From positions 1 through 52,583 of the forward strand of contig CALLAC010000025.1 of NCBI GenBank assembly GCA_938002655.1: a stretch of DNA of 52,583 bases, in the 5' to 3' direction. Below, piece by piece: positions 26,163-35,947 of this stretch. The stretch's first letter is position 1. Each line of letters begins with the position of its first letter. Under the pieces are notes generated by a model. That model was not told where the DNA came from. It saw only the letters and a list, made by a program, of their open reading frames with translations, and did not search any database. The DNA comes from an uncultured Cytophagales bacterium (GTDB lineage: Bacteria > Bacteroidota > Bacteroidia > Cytophagales > Thermonemataceae). Both the position numbers and the translations under genes were made by a program.

Positions 26163-27458
26163 TTAGTATGCAAAAAGAGGATATTGCTGCATTTGTAAAT
26201 TTATTTTTTCACGGATTTGGGCGAGCTTGGTGTCGTTGTTATGATTTTGCAGAGCCTCATCAATCCATTCTACAATTTGAAGCATATCGTTTTCTTTCAA
26301 GCCACGTGTAGTAATAGCAGGTGTACCGATACGCATACCCGAGGTTACAAAAGGCGATTTATCATCAAAAGGAACAGCATTTTTATTGATGGTAATGTCT
26401 GCTTTGATGAGCGTTTCTTGAGCGAGTTTACCTGTAAGGTTTTTTGAACGCAAATCTATGAGCATTAAGTGATTATCGGTGCCACCTGAAATTACTTTGT
26501 AGCCTCTGCGTATAAACTCTTGTGCCATAGTTTGGGCATTTTTACGAACTTGTTGGGCATATTCGGCAAAGGAAGGTTCTAATGCTTCGCTGAAAGCTAC
26601 TGCTTTGGCGGCAATGACGTGCTCCAAAGGACCGCCCTGTGTGCCGGGGAAAACGGCAGCGTCTAATAGTTCAGATATCAAACGAAGTTCTCCTTTGGGG
26701 TTCTTGATACCGAAGGGGTTTTCAAAATCTTTTCTTATCATAATCAAGCCTCCTCGAGGCCCACGAAGCGTTTTATGTGTAGTAGTGGTAACAATATGGC
26801 AGTACTCGAGAGGGTCATTTAGTAGTTTTTTGGCAATCAGCCCCGAGGGATGAGAGATATCAGCCATAAGTAAAGCTCCTGTTTGGTCTGCAATAGCACG
26901 CAGGCGTGCGTAATCCCAATCGCGAGAGTAAGCTGAGGCTCCGCAGATGATGAGTTTAGGTTTTTCTCGCACGGCAATTTCTTCTACTTTATTCCAGTTG
27001 ATAAGCCCGGTTTCAGGTTCTACGCCGTAGAATGAAGGTTGATAGAGCTTGCCTGAAAAATTGACAGGTGAGCCATGCGTGAGGTGTCCACCATGAGAGA
27101 GGTCAAAACCTAAAATTTTATCACCAGGTTTCAAAACAGCCAACATTACAGCGGCATTTGCCTGAGCCCCCGAATGCGGTTGTACATTTGCCCAAACTGC
27201 TCCAAAAAGCTCTTTGGCTCTATCAATAGCAATTTGTTCGATTTCATCAACTACTTCACAACCTCCGTAATAACGTTTTTTGGGCAAGCCTTCGGCGTAT
27301 TTATTGGTCAGTACACTTCCCATAGCTTGCATTACTTGTTCGGAAACGAAGTTTTCGGAAGCTATGAGTTCTATACCGTGTAATTGGCGTTTGTATTCTT
27401 TCTCTATGAGGTTGAAAATCGTTGTGTCTTTGTACGAGTGTGTTGCCGTAGAATTCAT
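26163..27458 (-). CDS. glyA: Serine hydroxymethyltransferase
   Basis: A 431-residue PLP enzyme making glycine and methylene-THF from serine. Canonical motifs are [13 protein letters not shown] near the N-terminus, [18 protein letters not shown], the PLP lysine in [15 protein letters not shown], and [13 protein letters not shown] near the end. Length matches bacterial GlyA. The ATG at 27458 is chosen because it lies just after a good promoter and because the longer start at 27545 adds residues unlike the family. Confidence 0.97.
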   Translation of the reverse strand: MNSTATHSYKDTTIFNLIEKEYKRQLHGIELIASENFVSEQVMQAMGSVLTNKYAEGLPKKRYYGGCEVVDEIEQIAIDRAKELFGAVWANVQPHSGAQANAAVMLAVLKPGDKILGFDLSHGGHLTHGSPVNFSGKLYQPSFYGVEPETGLINWNKVEEIAVREKPKLIICGASAYSRDWDYARLRAIADQTGALLMADISHPSGLIAKKLLNDPLEYCHIVTTTTHKTLRGPRGGLIMIRKDFENPFGIKNPKGELRLISELLDAAVFPGTQGGPLEHVIAAKAVAFSEALEPSFAEYAQQVRKNAQTMAQEFIRRGYKVISGGTDNHLMLIDLRSKNLTGKLAQETLIKADITINKNAVPFDDKSPFVTSGMRIGTPAITTRGLKENDMLQIVEWIDEALQNHNNDTKLAQIREKINLQMQQYPLFAY

Positions 27459-27473
27459 TTGTATTGCGTTTTT

Positions 27474-27504
27474 CAAAAGTAAATAAATTTTGATGAAAGA
27501 ACAA
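27474..27504 (-). promoter_or_regulatory. Promoter of glyA
   Basis: On the minus strand TTG (27502-27504), a 20-base spacer and TACTTTTG (27474-27481): exact consensus. The leader to the ATG at 27458 would be about 10 bases. Confidence 0.65.
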
Positions 27505-27556
27505 ATTTTAGTTTTTTTTTGTTCGAAAAGAGCTTTGTAAGACAATTGTCGTGTTT

Positions 27557-29704
27557 TTACTCTTTTTTTAGTTCAGCGATTTTTCTGAAATGTTCAATAA
27601 CCTTGCTATCGGGATATTTACGGAAAAAGTTTTCTAAATCTTCGGCAAATTTTTCTTGTTTTTTGTGTAAACGAGCATCAGCAATAATTTTCAGGGCTTC
27701 AATTTTATCAGAGATAGCATTTTCGGGATACTTTTTTTGCAGTTCGTCAAGAGCTTTAATAGTAGCTTCGTACTGACGTTTTTCGTAGAGATTCTCGTAA
27801 ATTTCGGCATATTCTTTCTGAACGGCATCGTTTTGAGCCTGACTTTCAGCCAAATAGTTAGGATTTTCTATGAGTTTGGCATAAATAGAGTTGGGAAATT
27901 TTTGGAAAATGAGATTTCGCATCTCTTGAGCTTTTGCAGAGTTTTTTTGCTGATTGTAGAGCAGATATAGCAAATAATAGACTTCGGGTTCGTATTGAGA
28001 GTTTTGAACTCTTTGCGGTATGCTCCAGTAGGTTTTTTCTGCATCGGGCAGTTCATCAAGTTGGAAATGGTAGAGTTTGGCTAGATTGAGCGAAGCATTT
28101 TCCCATTTTTGCAAAGACTTCTGCAAAGCTTCTGGGCTACGAGGGATTTGAGATTTCACGGCTCTTTTTCGATTATTTACTTCCTCACGAATTTGCTCCT
28201 GTTCTGCAATGGCTTGCTCTTTGGCTGTAAGGTTTTGTTGAGGAATGCTTTCATCAATTTCGTTTGAGATACGGCTCAAAATCCGCCAATTATCAGCAAG
28301 GGGGCGATTGCCCCATTTTTGGCGAAATTCTTTTTTTCCTGCTTCTACTTGGATGATATTATCAAAGTACCATTCGCTGTTTTGGCGATTTTTTTCTTCT
28401 TGCAAAGTATTTTTGCTTAAAAGCTCTTTTTCGGCTTCGGCTTGTTTTTGTGCTTTTTCACGAGCTTTTTGCAATTCTTTTTCAGCTTTTACTTGGCTGG
28501 TGATACTTGCTTCTAAATAAGCATCTAATTGATTTTCGGGCATTTTAGCCATTCTTTGTAAGCTATCTTCTAGCTGAACAATGCGTAGATACTTGATAAA
28601 TTCATCAAGTACTTCATAACGTTTGGCAATTTTTTCATAGCCTTCTTCATCTTTGGGTAAAAGAGCCATTGTACTATCGTAGTACAACTTGGCTGTTTCA
28701 TAATCGCGTAATTTATCAAAATGAATTTCAGCCAAATGCAAGAAAGTATAGGGTTTTTGTCCGCCTGTACCTTTGGCTTGGGCAGATTTTTGAAGCAGAT
28801 TTATAGCTTTGCGTAAATCGTTGCGTTTGAGTTCAAGCATTGCCAAAGCGTAATAGATTTCATCCAGATAGTCTTGATTTTTGAAATCTTTGAGCATTTT
28901 TTCTAATTTTTTTTGTGTTTTGGCAGAAAAAACTTTGGCAGAATCGCCTGTGAGCATCATCGCCAAATTTGCTTGCAATTCAAGCTCGTAAGGAGGTTTG
29001 TTTTTGAGAACTTTGGCATAGTTTTGAAAGGCTTTTTTATTGTTTTTTAGTTTTTGGTAAAGTTGCCCTTGTAAAAAGAGCAATCGTGCTTTTTTTTCGC
29101 CTCGCTTTATGTCGGGCAAAGCCAAATCCAAACTTTTGGCGGTGCGTTCATAATCTTTGCGAAGGCGATATAAATGAGCTTGAACTAAATAATATGAAGC
29201 TAAATTGGATTGGCTTACTTCAAATCTACGCAAATAATTTTTAACAATGTCGGCATCATCCCACTGATTGGTTTCTATGTAGGTACGCATTAGCTCAATA
29301 AGGGCTTTTTCTTGCATTATTTTATCTTTGGAGGTGCCATTGATGTATTTGAAGGTATTGATAGCATCAGAAAATTCACGATTGTAGAAACGTGCCTTGC
29401 CCACAAGCAGATAGGAGTCGTCAGTCCAGTTGCTTATTTCATGTCTTTCTATGGCATAAGCGGCTTTTTTGATACAGTCGTCAAAATCAGCTTTCATTCC
29501 TTTGAGCATGTTGGTATCCAGTAGAGGAATGACATACAAAATTCGATTGTAATTATCTTTGCGATTAGTAAAAATTTTTTTTTCAGCTTCCAGCATTTTT
29601 TCTTTTGCCAAAAAATAAGCATTGTAATGAGCCGTAATGTTGTGATAATGCTTACAACCAGCCAAAGCAACGAGTGTGAGCAAAAGAAAAGTAATCTGCT
29701 TCAT
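27557..29704 (-). CDS. PorW/SprE-like T9SS lipoprotein with TPR repeats
   Basis: A 715-residue lipoprotein: [17 protein letters not shown] is a type II signal with the lipid Cys at 17. The next residues, [19 protein letters not shown], match the N-terminal signature of the SprE/PorW family, outer-membrane lipoproteins needed for type IX secretion and gliding. Several TPR-like repeats follow in the first 400 residues (for example [20 protein letters not shown] and [17 protein letters not shown]), then a Gln/Glu-rich charged coil (~430-560) and more TPRs at the C-terminus. The ATG at 29704 is chosen because it opens the lipoprotein signal; 29773 would overlap the DUF3109 gene. The assignment rests on family recognition, not on a search. 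Confidence 0.8.
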   Translation of the reverse strand: MKQITFLLLTLVALAGCKHYHNITAHYNAYFLAKEKMLEAEKKIFTNRKDNYNRILYVIPLLDTNMLKGMKADFDDCIKKAAYAIERHEISNWTDDSYLLVGKARFYNREFSDAINTFKYINGTSKDKIMQEKALIELMRTYIETNQWDDADIVKNYLRRFEVSQSNLASYYLVQAHLYRLRKDYERTAKSLDLALPDIKRGEKKARLLFLQGQLYQKLKNNKKAFQNYAKVLKNKPPYELELQANLAMMLTGDSAKVFSAKTQKKLEKMLKDFKNQDYLDEIYYALAMLELKRNDLRKAINLLQKSAQAKGTGGQKPYTFLHLAEIHFDKLRDYETAKLYYDSTMALLPKDEEGYEKIAKRYEVLDEFIKYLRIVQLEDSLQRMAKMPENQLDAYLEASITSQVKAEKELQKAREKAQKQAEAEKELLSKNTLQEEKNRQNSEWYFDNIIQVEAGKKEFRQKWGNRPLADNWRILSRISNEIDESIPQQNLTAKEQAIAEQEQIREEVNNRKRAVKSQIPRSPEALQKSLQKWENASLNLAKLYHFQLDELPDAEKTYWSIPQRVQNSQYEPEVYYLLYLLYNQQKNSAKAQEMRNLIFQKFPNSIYAKLIENPNYLAESQAQNDAVQKEYAEIYENLYEKRQYEATIKALDELQKKYPENAISDKIEALKIIADARLHKKQEKFAEDLENFFRKYPDSKVIEHFRKIAELKKE

Positions 29705-29745
29705 AGGGGTTGGCATTAAAATACACGAGCGAAAATCAAGCCATT

Positions 29746-30330
29746 TTAGCGGTTTATTCGTCTTTTTTCCCATTTCGTAACTTCTTGACAGAGCTTTTCA
29801 TACCACGCCTTCCCATATTTGCGAATGAGAGGCTCTTTGAGGAACTCAAATACCCGCACTTGCATTTTTTTGCCTAATACGCAAGCAGGCGAACACACTT
29901 GCCACCGATGATAATTGAGAGCCTCGTATTGGTCATACTTTGTGATGCGTATGGGGTATAAATGGCAAGAAATAGGCTTTGGGAAATCAATTTTGCCTTC
30001 TTGAAAGGCTTTTTCGATAGCACAAGCCCAAGTGCCTTTTTCGTCTTCCACAGCAAAAACACATTCTTTGCCTTCAATAGTAGTTGTAGAAAAATCGCCG
30101 TCGCTATCCAGAATGTATAAGCCTTGTTTTTCGGCAACTTTTCTACCTTTTTCAGACATAAAGGGCTTGATTTGCTCAAAGATTTGTTCTAGGATAGAGA
30201 GTTCGTTTTCTTCGAGCGGAGCCCCCAAATCGCCTGCTTCACAGCAAGCTCCTTTGCATCGTTCTAAATCACATTTGAAGTAATATTCAGCAATATCGTC
30301 AGAGATATAGGCGTTTTCAACAATGAGCAT
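29746..30330 (-). CDS. DUF3109 Cys-rich protein
   Basis: A 194-residue cytoplasmic protein of the DUF3109 family, common in Bacteroidota. Cysteines C20, C25, C29 and C30 form CDLERCKGACCEAGD, and more follow in GKECVF, TWACAI, PISCHLYPIR and VCSPACVLG. The pattern resembles YkgJ-type putative iron-sulfur or zinc proteins. The function is unknown. It lies 41 bases upstream of the PorW-like gene on the same strand. Confidence 0.9.
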   Translation of the reverse strand: MLIVENAYISDDIAEYYFKCDLERCKGACCEAGDLGAPLEENELSILEQIFEQIKPFMSEKGRKVAEKQGLYILDSDGDFSTTTIEGKECVFAVEDEKGTWACAIEKAFQEGKIDFPKPISCHLYPIRITKYDQYEALNYHRWQVCSPACVLGKKMQVRVFEFLKEPLIRKYGKAWYEKLCQEVTKWEKRRINR

Positions 30331-30433
30331 GGATATTTTATTTAGCTTCTTATGAAAAATTTTCGCAATTTACATAAAATTTTTCATAAATTCGTGCCAA
30401 TTTCGTTTTTACTCAAAAATTTTCAACAAGACT

Positions 30434-31297
30434 TTGAAAAATTCAAGGAAAAAAGCATTCATAGGATTATTTTTCTTGCTTTTTTTGGCTTATGTTGGCA
30501 GTTATTTTTGGCTAAAAAGTAGTTTCCGTTTGCTTACTTTTCCGAAGCTTGCAGAGAGGCCGACCTTCTCTTTTTCTGAAAAAATGAGGCAATTTGGCTT
30601 GGAGTATGAGAAAGTTTCTCTGCCAAGTGCCTACGGCAATATTGAAGCCTGCATTGTTCCAAGTAAGTCGGAAAATAAAATTTGGCTTTTGTACCTACAA
30701 AACTCGGATAGGTTGTATTATTCGGAGAAAAATATTTGGCGATATAGGATTTGGAATTATCTGGGAATGAATGTAATCGTACCCAACTATATTCTCAATG
30801 AGCAAACTCAATCTGTTGAAAATCCTGAAAAGCTCTACCAAACGGCACTGGTTACCTACAATTATCTGACTAACATTTTGGAAGCTCCTTCGGATAGAAT
30901 TATATTCTATGGTGAAGGTGTAGGGGCTTATGCCGCCATAAGGCTAGGAAACGAAATGAGTTTGGCGGGGCTCATCATAGAAAATGGCTTTATATCTCTG
31001 CAAAGCTATCTACAAGATTTGTATCCAATATTCAATATTCGTTGGGTAGTACCAAATTGGTTAGATATCGAAAAAGAAATAGCGGAAATAGATAAGCCTC
31101 TTCTTTTTTTCAATTCTTTGAAAGATGAAACTTTCCCTTTTCGACATACGCAAATGCTCTACGAAAAAGCGACTTCGGGACAGAAAAAAATCGTTGTACT
31201 GAAAAAAAATCTGCAACAAATCAAAGAAAAAGATGGCAAAACCTATCAGAAAGCTATTTCCGATTTCCTGAAAGAACTCAAATTACGTAATTTGTGA
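30434..31297 (+). CDS. Alpha/beta hydrolase-fold membrane protein lacking the nucleophile
   Basis: A 287-residue protein with an N-terminal membrane anchor (about 8-26) and an alpha/beta hydrolase-like domain facing out, similar in layout to ABHD13/BEM46-type proteins. The nucleophile elbow should read GxSxG; here it is GEGVG in IIFYGEGVGAYAAIRLG, with Gly in place of Ser. An acid is possible in NSLKDETFPF, but the expected catalytic His near the C-terminus is not evident (VVLKKNLQQIKEKDGK). It is likely a non-catalytic relative. The start codon is TTG at 30434; no better ATG exists. It opens a six-gene overlapping operon: its TGA overlaps the next ATG. Confidence 0.75.
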   Translation: MKNSRKKAFIGLFFLLFLAYVGSYFWLKSSFRLLTFPKLAERPTFSFSEKMRQFGLEYEKVSLPSAYGNIEACIVPSKSENKIWLLYLQNSDRLYYSEKNIWRYRIWNYLGMNVIVPNYILNEQTQSVENPEKLYQTALVTYNYLTNILEAPSDRIIFYGEGVGAYAAIRLGNEMSLAGLIIENGFISLQSYLQDLYPIFNIRWVVPNWLDIEKEIAEIDKPLLFFNSLKDETFPFRHTQMLYEKATSGQKKIVVLKKNLQQIKEKDGKTYQKAISDFLKELKLRNL

Positions 31298-32466
31298 TGT
31301 TTTTTTTGGTAGTTATTGCTCTGTTTTTGGTAGCTTATGCAATAATGATGCTTTACTTTAGTTGGGCGTGGGAATACCTCCTTTCTCATGAGCTATTAGT
31401 TTGTAGAATAGACAAAGAAGAGCTCGACAGACTTCTTTCAAAAGAGAGTGCAGAAAAGTTGCTATCGGTAGTAGTAGTTTTTCGGAATGAAGCAAAAAAT
31501 TTGCCTAAACTGATAACGACTTTTGTTCAGCAAGATTTACCTCAAAAGTATTGGGAAATCTTATGGATTGATGATTTTTCGGAAGATGAGAGTTTGGAAA
31601 TTGTGAAAGAAGCTCAAAGTTTCCTGCCCAATAGTTGTATTTTGAGAAATGATAAATTTTCTCATATTTTTTCTCCTAAAAAGCGAGCTATTACGCACGC
31701 TATTAGCATGGCAAAAGGCAAATGGATTGTGTGCACCGATGCTGATTGTCAGGTACCTATTTCTTGGTTAAGTGCTATTTTGGTATATTTGAAGCAGAGC
31801 GATGCGTATTTTGTCAGTATGCCTGTACATATATTTGCCGAAGATAATTTTTTTCAGCAATGGCAAGCAGTTGAATTTGCTGGTCTTATAGGTGCAGGGG
31901 CGGCTTGTATAGCTTTGCACAAGCCTACAATGTGCAACGGAGCAAATATTGCCTATAAAAAAAGTATTTTTGAGCAAGTAGGTGGCTTTACAGGCTCGGA
32001 ACATATTCCTTCGGGAGATGATGAATTTTTGATGCACAAAATAGCAACACAATTTCCTTTGAGAGTACAATTTTTCAAATCGCAAGCAGTATTAGTAAGT
32101 ACACAAGCCAACGAAAATTGGAAGCAGTTTTTTCATCAACGCAAACGTTGGGCAAGTAAGTGGGAGCATTACCAAAATTCTTTTGCAAAAATGCTTGCAT
32201 TATTCATTTTCCTTGCTAACTTTTCAGCTTTGATGCTTTCTTTTTGGATTTTTGAAAAAACTTGGGTAGTTTTGGGCTTGCTTGCCTTCAAACTTACAGC
32301 AGAGTTTATATTTTTGAGTATTGTTCTACATTTTTTGCGGCAAAAAAGGTTAGCATACTGGATACCTATTCTATTTGTTTTGTATCCTATTTATGCGGTT
32401 TTTTTTGCCCTCATAAGCCGAATAAAAAACTATGAATGGAAAAACCGACATTATGAACGAACTTGA
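31297..32466 (+). CDS. Family 2 glycosyltransferase, membrane-anchored
   Basis: A 389-residue GT2 enzyme. An N-terminal membrane segment is followed by the GT-A domain: LSVVVVFRNEAKNLPKL for the nucleotide site, WIDDFSEDESLEIV, CTDADCQVP for the metal-binding Asp motif, NGANIAYKK and the acceptor loop SGDDEFLMHK, then QRKRWASKW, the Q/RxxRW signature of processive or membrane GT2 enzymes. Two or three C-terminal hydrophobic helices end the protein. The sugar donor and acceptor are unknown. The ATG overlaps the preceding TGA (TGATG), showing coupling with the hydrolase-like gene. Confidence 0.93.
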   Translation: MFFLVVIALFLVAYAIMMLYFSWAWEYLLSHELLVCRIDKEELDRLLSKESAEKLLSVVVVFRNEAKNLPKLITTFVQQDLPQKYWEILWIDDFSEDESLEIVKEAQSFLPNSCILRNDKFSHIFSPKKRAITHAISMAKGKWIVCTDADCQVPISWLSAILVYLKQSDAYFVSMPVHIFAEDNFFQQWQAVEFAGLIGAGAACIALHKPTMCNGANIAYKKSIFEQVGGFTGSEHIPSGDDEFLMHKIATQFPLRVQFFKSQAVLVSTQANENWKQFFHQRKRWASKWEHYQNSFAKMLALFIFLANFSALMLSFWIFEKTWVVLGLLAFKLTAEFIFLSIVLHFLRQKRLAYWIPILFVLYPIYAVFFALISRIKNYEWKNRHYERT

Positions 32467-32707
32467 ATTTGAAATACTCGACCAAATTTACTTCGTTGAA
32501 AGTTTCGCCAAAATACAACAAGCCGTAGGAGCCGATGAAATAACTTTGAAAAATACGCTCAAAACAATGATTGAGAAAGGTTGGGTAAAATGTTTCTTAA
32601 ACCATTTTTCTGATGTAGTAATTTCTACCGAAAATTTTGAAGAAAACTTTCGCAACTATTATTATTTAGCCACCAAAGAAGGACTTTTAGCTCATAATAG
32701 CCGTTAG
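32453..32707 (+). CDS. Small conserved-looking protein, winged-helix-like
   Basis: An 84-residue protein, MNELEFEILDQIYFVESF at the start, that I do not recognise as a named family. The helical N-terminal half and the segment ITLKNTLKTMIEKGWVKC resemble the helix-turn-helix and wing entry of a small winged-helix protein, ending with YYYLATKEGLLAHNSR; this is a shape argument only. The start at 32453 overlaps the glycosyltransferase end by 14 bases; an ATG at 32432 is also in frame. The permease starts two bases after its stop. Confidence 0.6.
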   Translation: MNELEFEILDQIYFVESFAKIQQAVGADEITLKNTLKTMIEKGWVKCFLNHFSDVVISTENFEENFRNYYYLATKEGLLAHNSR

Positions 32708-32708
32708 T

Positions 32709-33998
32709 ATGCAAGCAATCAAAGAAGAGGTGCATCATTCGCCTGGATATTACGTAAAAAAGCGGTTTTTTAGTAATATTACTGCGGTTATAGGTTTGGT
32801 AGTAGTTATTATTGCAGTGATTGTAGCTATTTTGGGTTATTTGATAATGCCAGATAACACCCCCAATGCCGATGATGGCTCGGTGTACGTAAAACTCAAA
32901 CCGCCGGGTTATGAAGCTACTTTTCTAAAAAAGTGCAAAAATATTCCTCAATACAAACCGTCTTTTCTTGAAAAAATGCTTTTTGGTTTGCCCAGCGAAT
33001 ACACGATTGTGCCCATCAAAAGCTATCAGGTAAATAAAGAAACTTTGGAAGTTACTTATACGGTGGAAGGGGTAACCAACAAGGACGGTTCGCCCAGAAA
33101 GGAAAAATACAGCCTTATTGCCGCAGTCAAGTCTTTGTATGTAGGCGAATTGAGTGAGCTTAAAGAACTTACTAATGTGGAAAAATTCAACGGAAAGCCC
33201 TACTATACCGAAGGGGATAAGGTTTTTTATATTGACTACGAGGGCAGAATCAATCAGACTACAAAGGCTGAAATCATCAGTGAGTTTGAGCAAAAAAATA
33301 TTGAAAAACGCACTTTTCTTTTGGGTACTGATAAGCAGGGCAGAGATTTGCTGAGCCGTCTGATTTTAGGCACACGAATCTCGTTGGGAATTGGTCTGGT
33401 AGCAGTGTTTATTTCTGTGATATTGGGAGTAACTTTGGGTTCGTTGGCAGGCTTTTTTGGCGGAAAAATAGACTATGCTATCAATTTCTTGATGACTATC
33501 GTGTGGTCTATTCCACAAATTATGCTTGTAATTGTGATTAGCTTGGCTTTGGGAAGGGGTGTATTGGGGGCATTTATTGCTTTGGGGCTTACTACTTGGG
33601 TAGAAATTGCTCGTTTGGTACGTGGCGAAATCATGGCTATCAAAGAAAAGCAATACATTGAAGCCGCCCGAGCATTGGGTTTGAGCAATTTCCGTATAGT
33701 GTTTAGGCATATTTTACCCAATCTTTTTGGTCCGTTGATTGTAATGATTAGCTCTAACTTTGCCGCCGCAATTCTTACTGAGGCAGGTTTGAGCTTTTTG
33801 GGTATGGGGGCTCAGCCCCCTACACCCTCTTGGGGAATGATGGTTTCCGAAGGTAAAGATTTTATCGGTTCGGATACAGGTTTGGGAGTGCATCTGATTT
33901 TTTACCCAAGTATGGCAATATGCCTTCTAGTGCTTGCTTTCAACTTACTGGGCAATGGCTTACGCGATGCCTACGACCCTAAAACACTTGTCAAATGA
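32709..33998 (+). CDS. ABC transporter permease, DppC/OppC type, with periplasmic insert
   Basis: A 429-residue inner-membrane permease of the peptide/nickel importer family. TM1 is at about 26-48. Instead of the short linker of DppC, about 150 residues lie outside (49-203), including YVKLKPPGYEATFLKK and YSLIAAVKSLYVGE. Then comes the family core: LLGTDKQGRDLLSRLI, five more membrane helices and the ATPase-coupling EAA loop EAARALGLSNFRIVFRHILPN. No DppB partner, ATPase or binding protein is adjacent, so the rest of the transporter must be elsewhere. The stop overlaps the next ATG as ATGA. Confidence 0.92.
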   Translation: MQAIKEEVHHSPGYYVKKRFFSNITAVIGLVVVIIAVIVAILGYLIMPDNTPNADDGSVYVKLKPPGYEATFLKKCKNIPQYKPSFLEKMLFGLPSEYTIVPIKSYQVNKETLEVTYTVEGVTNKDGSPRKEKYSLIAAVKSLYVGELSELKELTNVEKFNGKPYYTEGDKVFYIDYEGRINQTTKAEIISEFEQKNIEKRTFLLGTDKQGRDLLSRLILGTRISLGIGLVAVFISVILGVTLGSLAGFFGGKIDYAINFLMTIVWSIPQIMLVIVISLALGRGVLGAFIALGLTTWVEIARLVRGEIMAIKEKQYIEAARALGLSNFRIVFRHILPNLFGPLIVMISSNFAAAILTEAGLSFLGMGAQPPTPSWGMMVSEGKDFIGSDTGLGVHLIFYPSMAICLLVLAFNLLGNGLRDAYDPKTLVK

Positions 33999-35200
33999 TT
34001 TCCTTGAATGCTCTTCTGCAAAGAAAGGAACTTTCCTTAGGGGCTTTGCTAGAAATTACGCAAGCTATCAACAACAACATAGCAGAAGACCACCTATATC
34101 GCATCTATAATTTTACTTTACGAGGTAATTTGAGCCTTCAAAAAATGGCTTTATGGGTGAATGATTTTGGCAGATGGTATTGTAAAACGCATTTTGGTGT
34201 CAAGAAACTTGTAGATAGTCCCGATTTTGAACAATTTTTGCCTAATGCCCCTCAAAAGGTAATTCTGGTGAAAGAAAGTATTTTTGCAGAAAATTTTGCA
34301 GAATTTGAATGGGTAATACCTGTTTTTCATAAAGGCAACTCTTTGGCTTTTCTTTTTGCTTCGGCAAGCCCCAATAGCCCCTTAGATACCGACTTTATTC
34401 GCACACTCACCAATATTCTGATTGTAGCAATTGAAAATAAAAAACTTGCTCAAAAACAGCTTGAGCAAGAAGTTTTTCGGAAAGAGTTGGATATTGCCGC
34501 CCAAGTTCAACAAAGGCTTTGTCCTAAAAATCTGCCTCAAACCGAAAAATTATGGATTTCGGCTTATTATGCCCCACATTTCACCGTAGGAGGCGATTAT
34601 TACGATTTTATTTCTTTGGATAAAGAAAAATTTTTGTTCTGCATAGCTGATGTTTCAGGCAAAGGTATGGCGGCGGCTATGATGATGGCAAATTTTCAGG
34701 CTTCTTTGCGTACTATTATCCGACAAACACAAAATTTGCGAGATATTGTCAGTGAGCTCAACTATTTAGTTTTACAAAATGCACAAGGTGAGAATTTTAT
34801 TACTTTTTTTGTAGCTATTTACGATTTCCAAACGCATCTTTTGCAATATATCAATGCAGGGCATAATCCGCCTTTTCTCATAACTCATGGGCAATTACAA
34901 CGCTTGGAACAAGGCACAACTGTTTTAGGTATTTTTGAACCCTTGCCCTTTGTAGTAGAATCTCAGATAATTTTGAAAGAAGAAAGCCTTATTTTCGCCT
35001 ATACCGACGGCCTGAGCGAAACAATCAATCCACAAGACGAATTATTTGGTGATGAGCGAATAGCTCTTTTGCTCAAAAAATTGGCACACTATCCTACTGA
35101 AAAATTGCACAGTGAATTTATTATAGCACTGAATAATTTTCGGAAAGAAATACCACTCCAAGATGATATTACAATGATTTCCTGTAAAATTGTACCTTGA
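33995..35200 (+). CDS. SpoIIE-type PP2C serine phosphatase
   Basis: A 401-residue protein. Residues 1 to about 150 look like a GAF-type sensory domain. A short helical linker (KQLEQEVFRKELDIAAQVQQRL) leads to a complete SpoIIE phosphatase domain with metal-binding aspartates in GGDYYDF, ADVSGKGMAAA, TDGLSE and DDITMIS, plus NAGHNPPFL. Such enzymes dephosphorylate anti-sigma-factor antagonists or other serine phosphoproteins. No anti-sigma kinase (RsbW type) or antagonist gene is visible nearby. Overlaps on both sides (ATGA and TGATG) tie it to the permease and deacetylase. Confidence 0.93.
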   Translation: MISLNALLQRKELSLGALLEITQAINNNIAEDHLYRIYNFTLRGNLSLQKMALWVNDFGRWYCKTHFGVKKLVDSPDFEQFLPNAPQKVILVKESIFAENFAEFEWVIPVFHKGNSLAFLFASASPNSPLDTDFIRTLTNILIVAIENKKLAQKQLEQEVFRKELDIAAQVQQRLCPKNLPQTEKLWISAYYAPHFTVGGDYYDFISLDKEKFLFCIADVSGKGMAAAMMMANFQASLRTIIRQTQNLRDIVSELNYLVLQNAQGENFITFFVAIYDFQTHLLQYINAGHNPPFLITHGQLQRLEQGTTVLGIFEPLPFVVESQIILKEESLIFAYTDGLSETINPQDELFGDERIALLLKKLAHYPTEKLHSEFIIALNNFRKEIPLQDDITMISCKIVP

Positions 35201-35859
35201 TGCGATATTTCAAAACACCTACTATTTTGCCCAAAATTTTTCAATCTTTTTGGTGGCGTTTGCCCCAAGAAACACCCACCATTTTCCTTACCTTTGACGA
35301 CGGTCCCATTCCCGAACTTACTCCTTTTGTATTGGAAACATTAAAATATTACAAAGCCCAAGCTACTTTTTTTTGCGTAGGTGATAATATCCGTAAACAT
35401 TCCTCAATTTTCAGAACTATTTTGCAGGAAAATCATCAAGTAGGAAACCATACCTATCATCATCTCGATGCTTGGAAAGCTAGGAAAAGTGAATACTTAG
35501 CAGATATTCAACTTTGCCAAAATATAATGCAAGAAAAAAAAGTAGAAAATACTCTTTTTCGCCCTCCTTATGGTAAACTACCGTTTAGCTTTCGAAAAAA
35601 AATTGAGAAAGACTTACAGATTGTTCTTTGGGACGTACTTTCTTATGACTTTGATAGCTACCTCAACCGAGAACTCTGCTTGCAACATACCATTCAATGC
35701 ACTGAAAATGGGTCTATTGTGGTTTTTCATGACAACATCAAGGCTACTCGGAACCTGATTTATGTCTTGCCTCGTTTTTTAGAACATTTCACTGAAAAAG
35801 GGTTTCAATTTGCAAAATTGCCTTCCGTGCAAACAAAAACTGCTGACAGTAGTTTGTAG
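35200..35859 (+). CDS. Polysaccharide deacetylase (NodB/CE4)
   Basis: A 219-residue CE4-family deacetylase removing N- or O-acetyl groups from a polysaccharide or peptidoglycan sugar. It has the TFDDGP motif with D33 and D34, the metal histidines H84 and H88 in NHTYHH, the RPPYG motif and VVFHDN near the end. No signal peptide is visible in the first 30 residues, so the substrate may be cytoplasmic or the secretion route is unclear. The ATG overlaps the PP2C stop (TGATG). Together with the glycosyltransferase it suggests a surface-polysaccharide role for the operon. Confidence 0.93.
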   Translation: MRYFKTPTILPKIFQSFWWRLPQETPTIFLTFDDGPIPELTPFVLETLKYYKAQATFFCVGDNIRKHSSIFRTILQENHQVGNHTYHHLDAWKARKSEYLADIQLCQNIMQEKKVENTLFRPPYGKLPFSFRKKIEKDLQIVLWDVLSYDFDSYLNRELCLQHTIQCTENGSIVVFHDNIKATRNLIYVLPRFLEHFTEKGFQFAKLPSVQTKTADSSL

Positions 35860-35947
35860 AAAGTACGAAAATTTTTACTTTTACGTTCATAAACAAAATT
35901 ATTCTTGTAGAAATCTTGCAAATTATTTTAATCTTGTTGTAAAAGCT

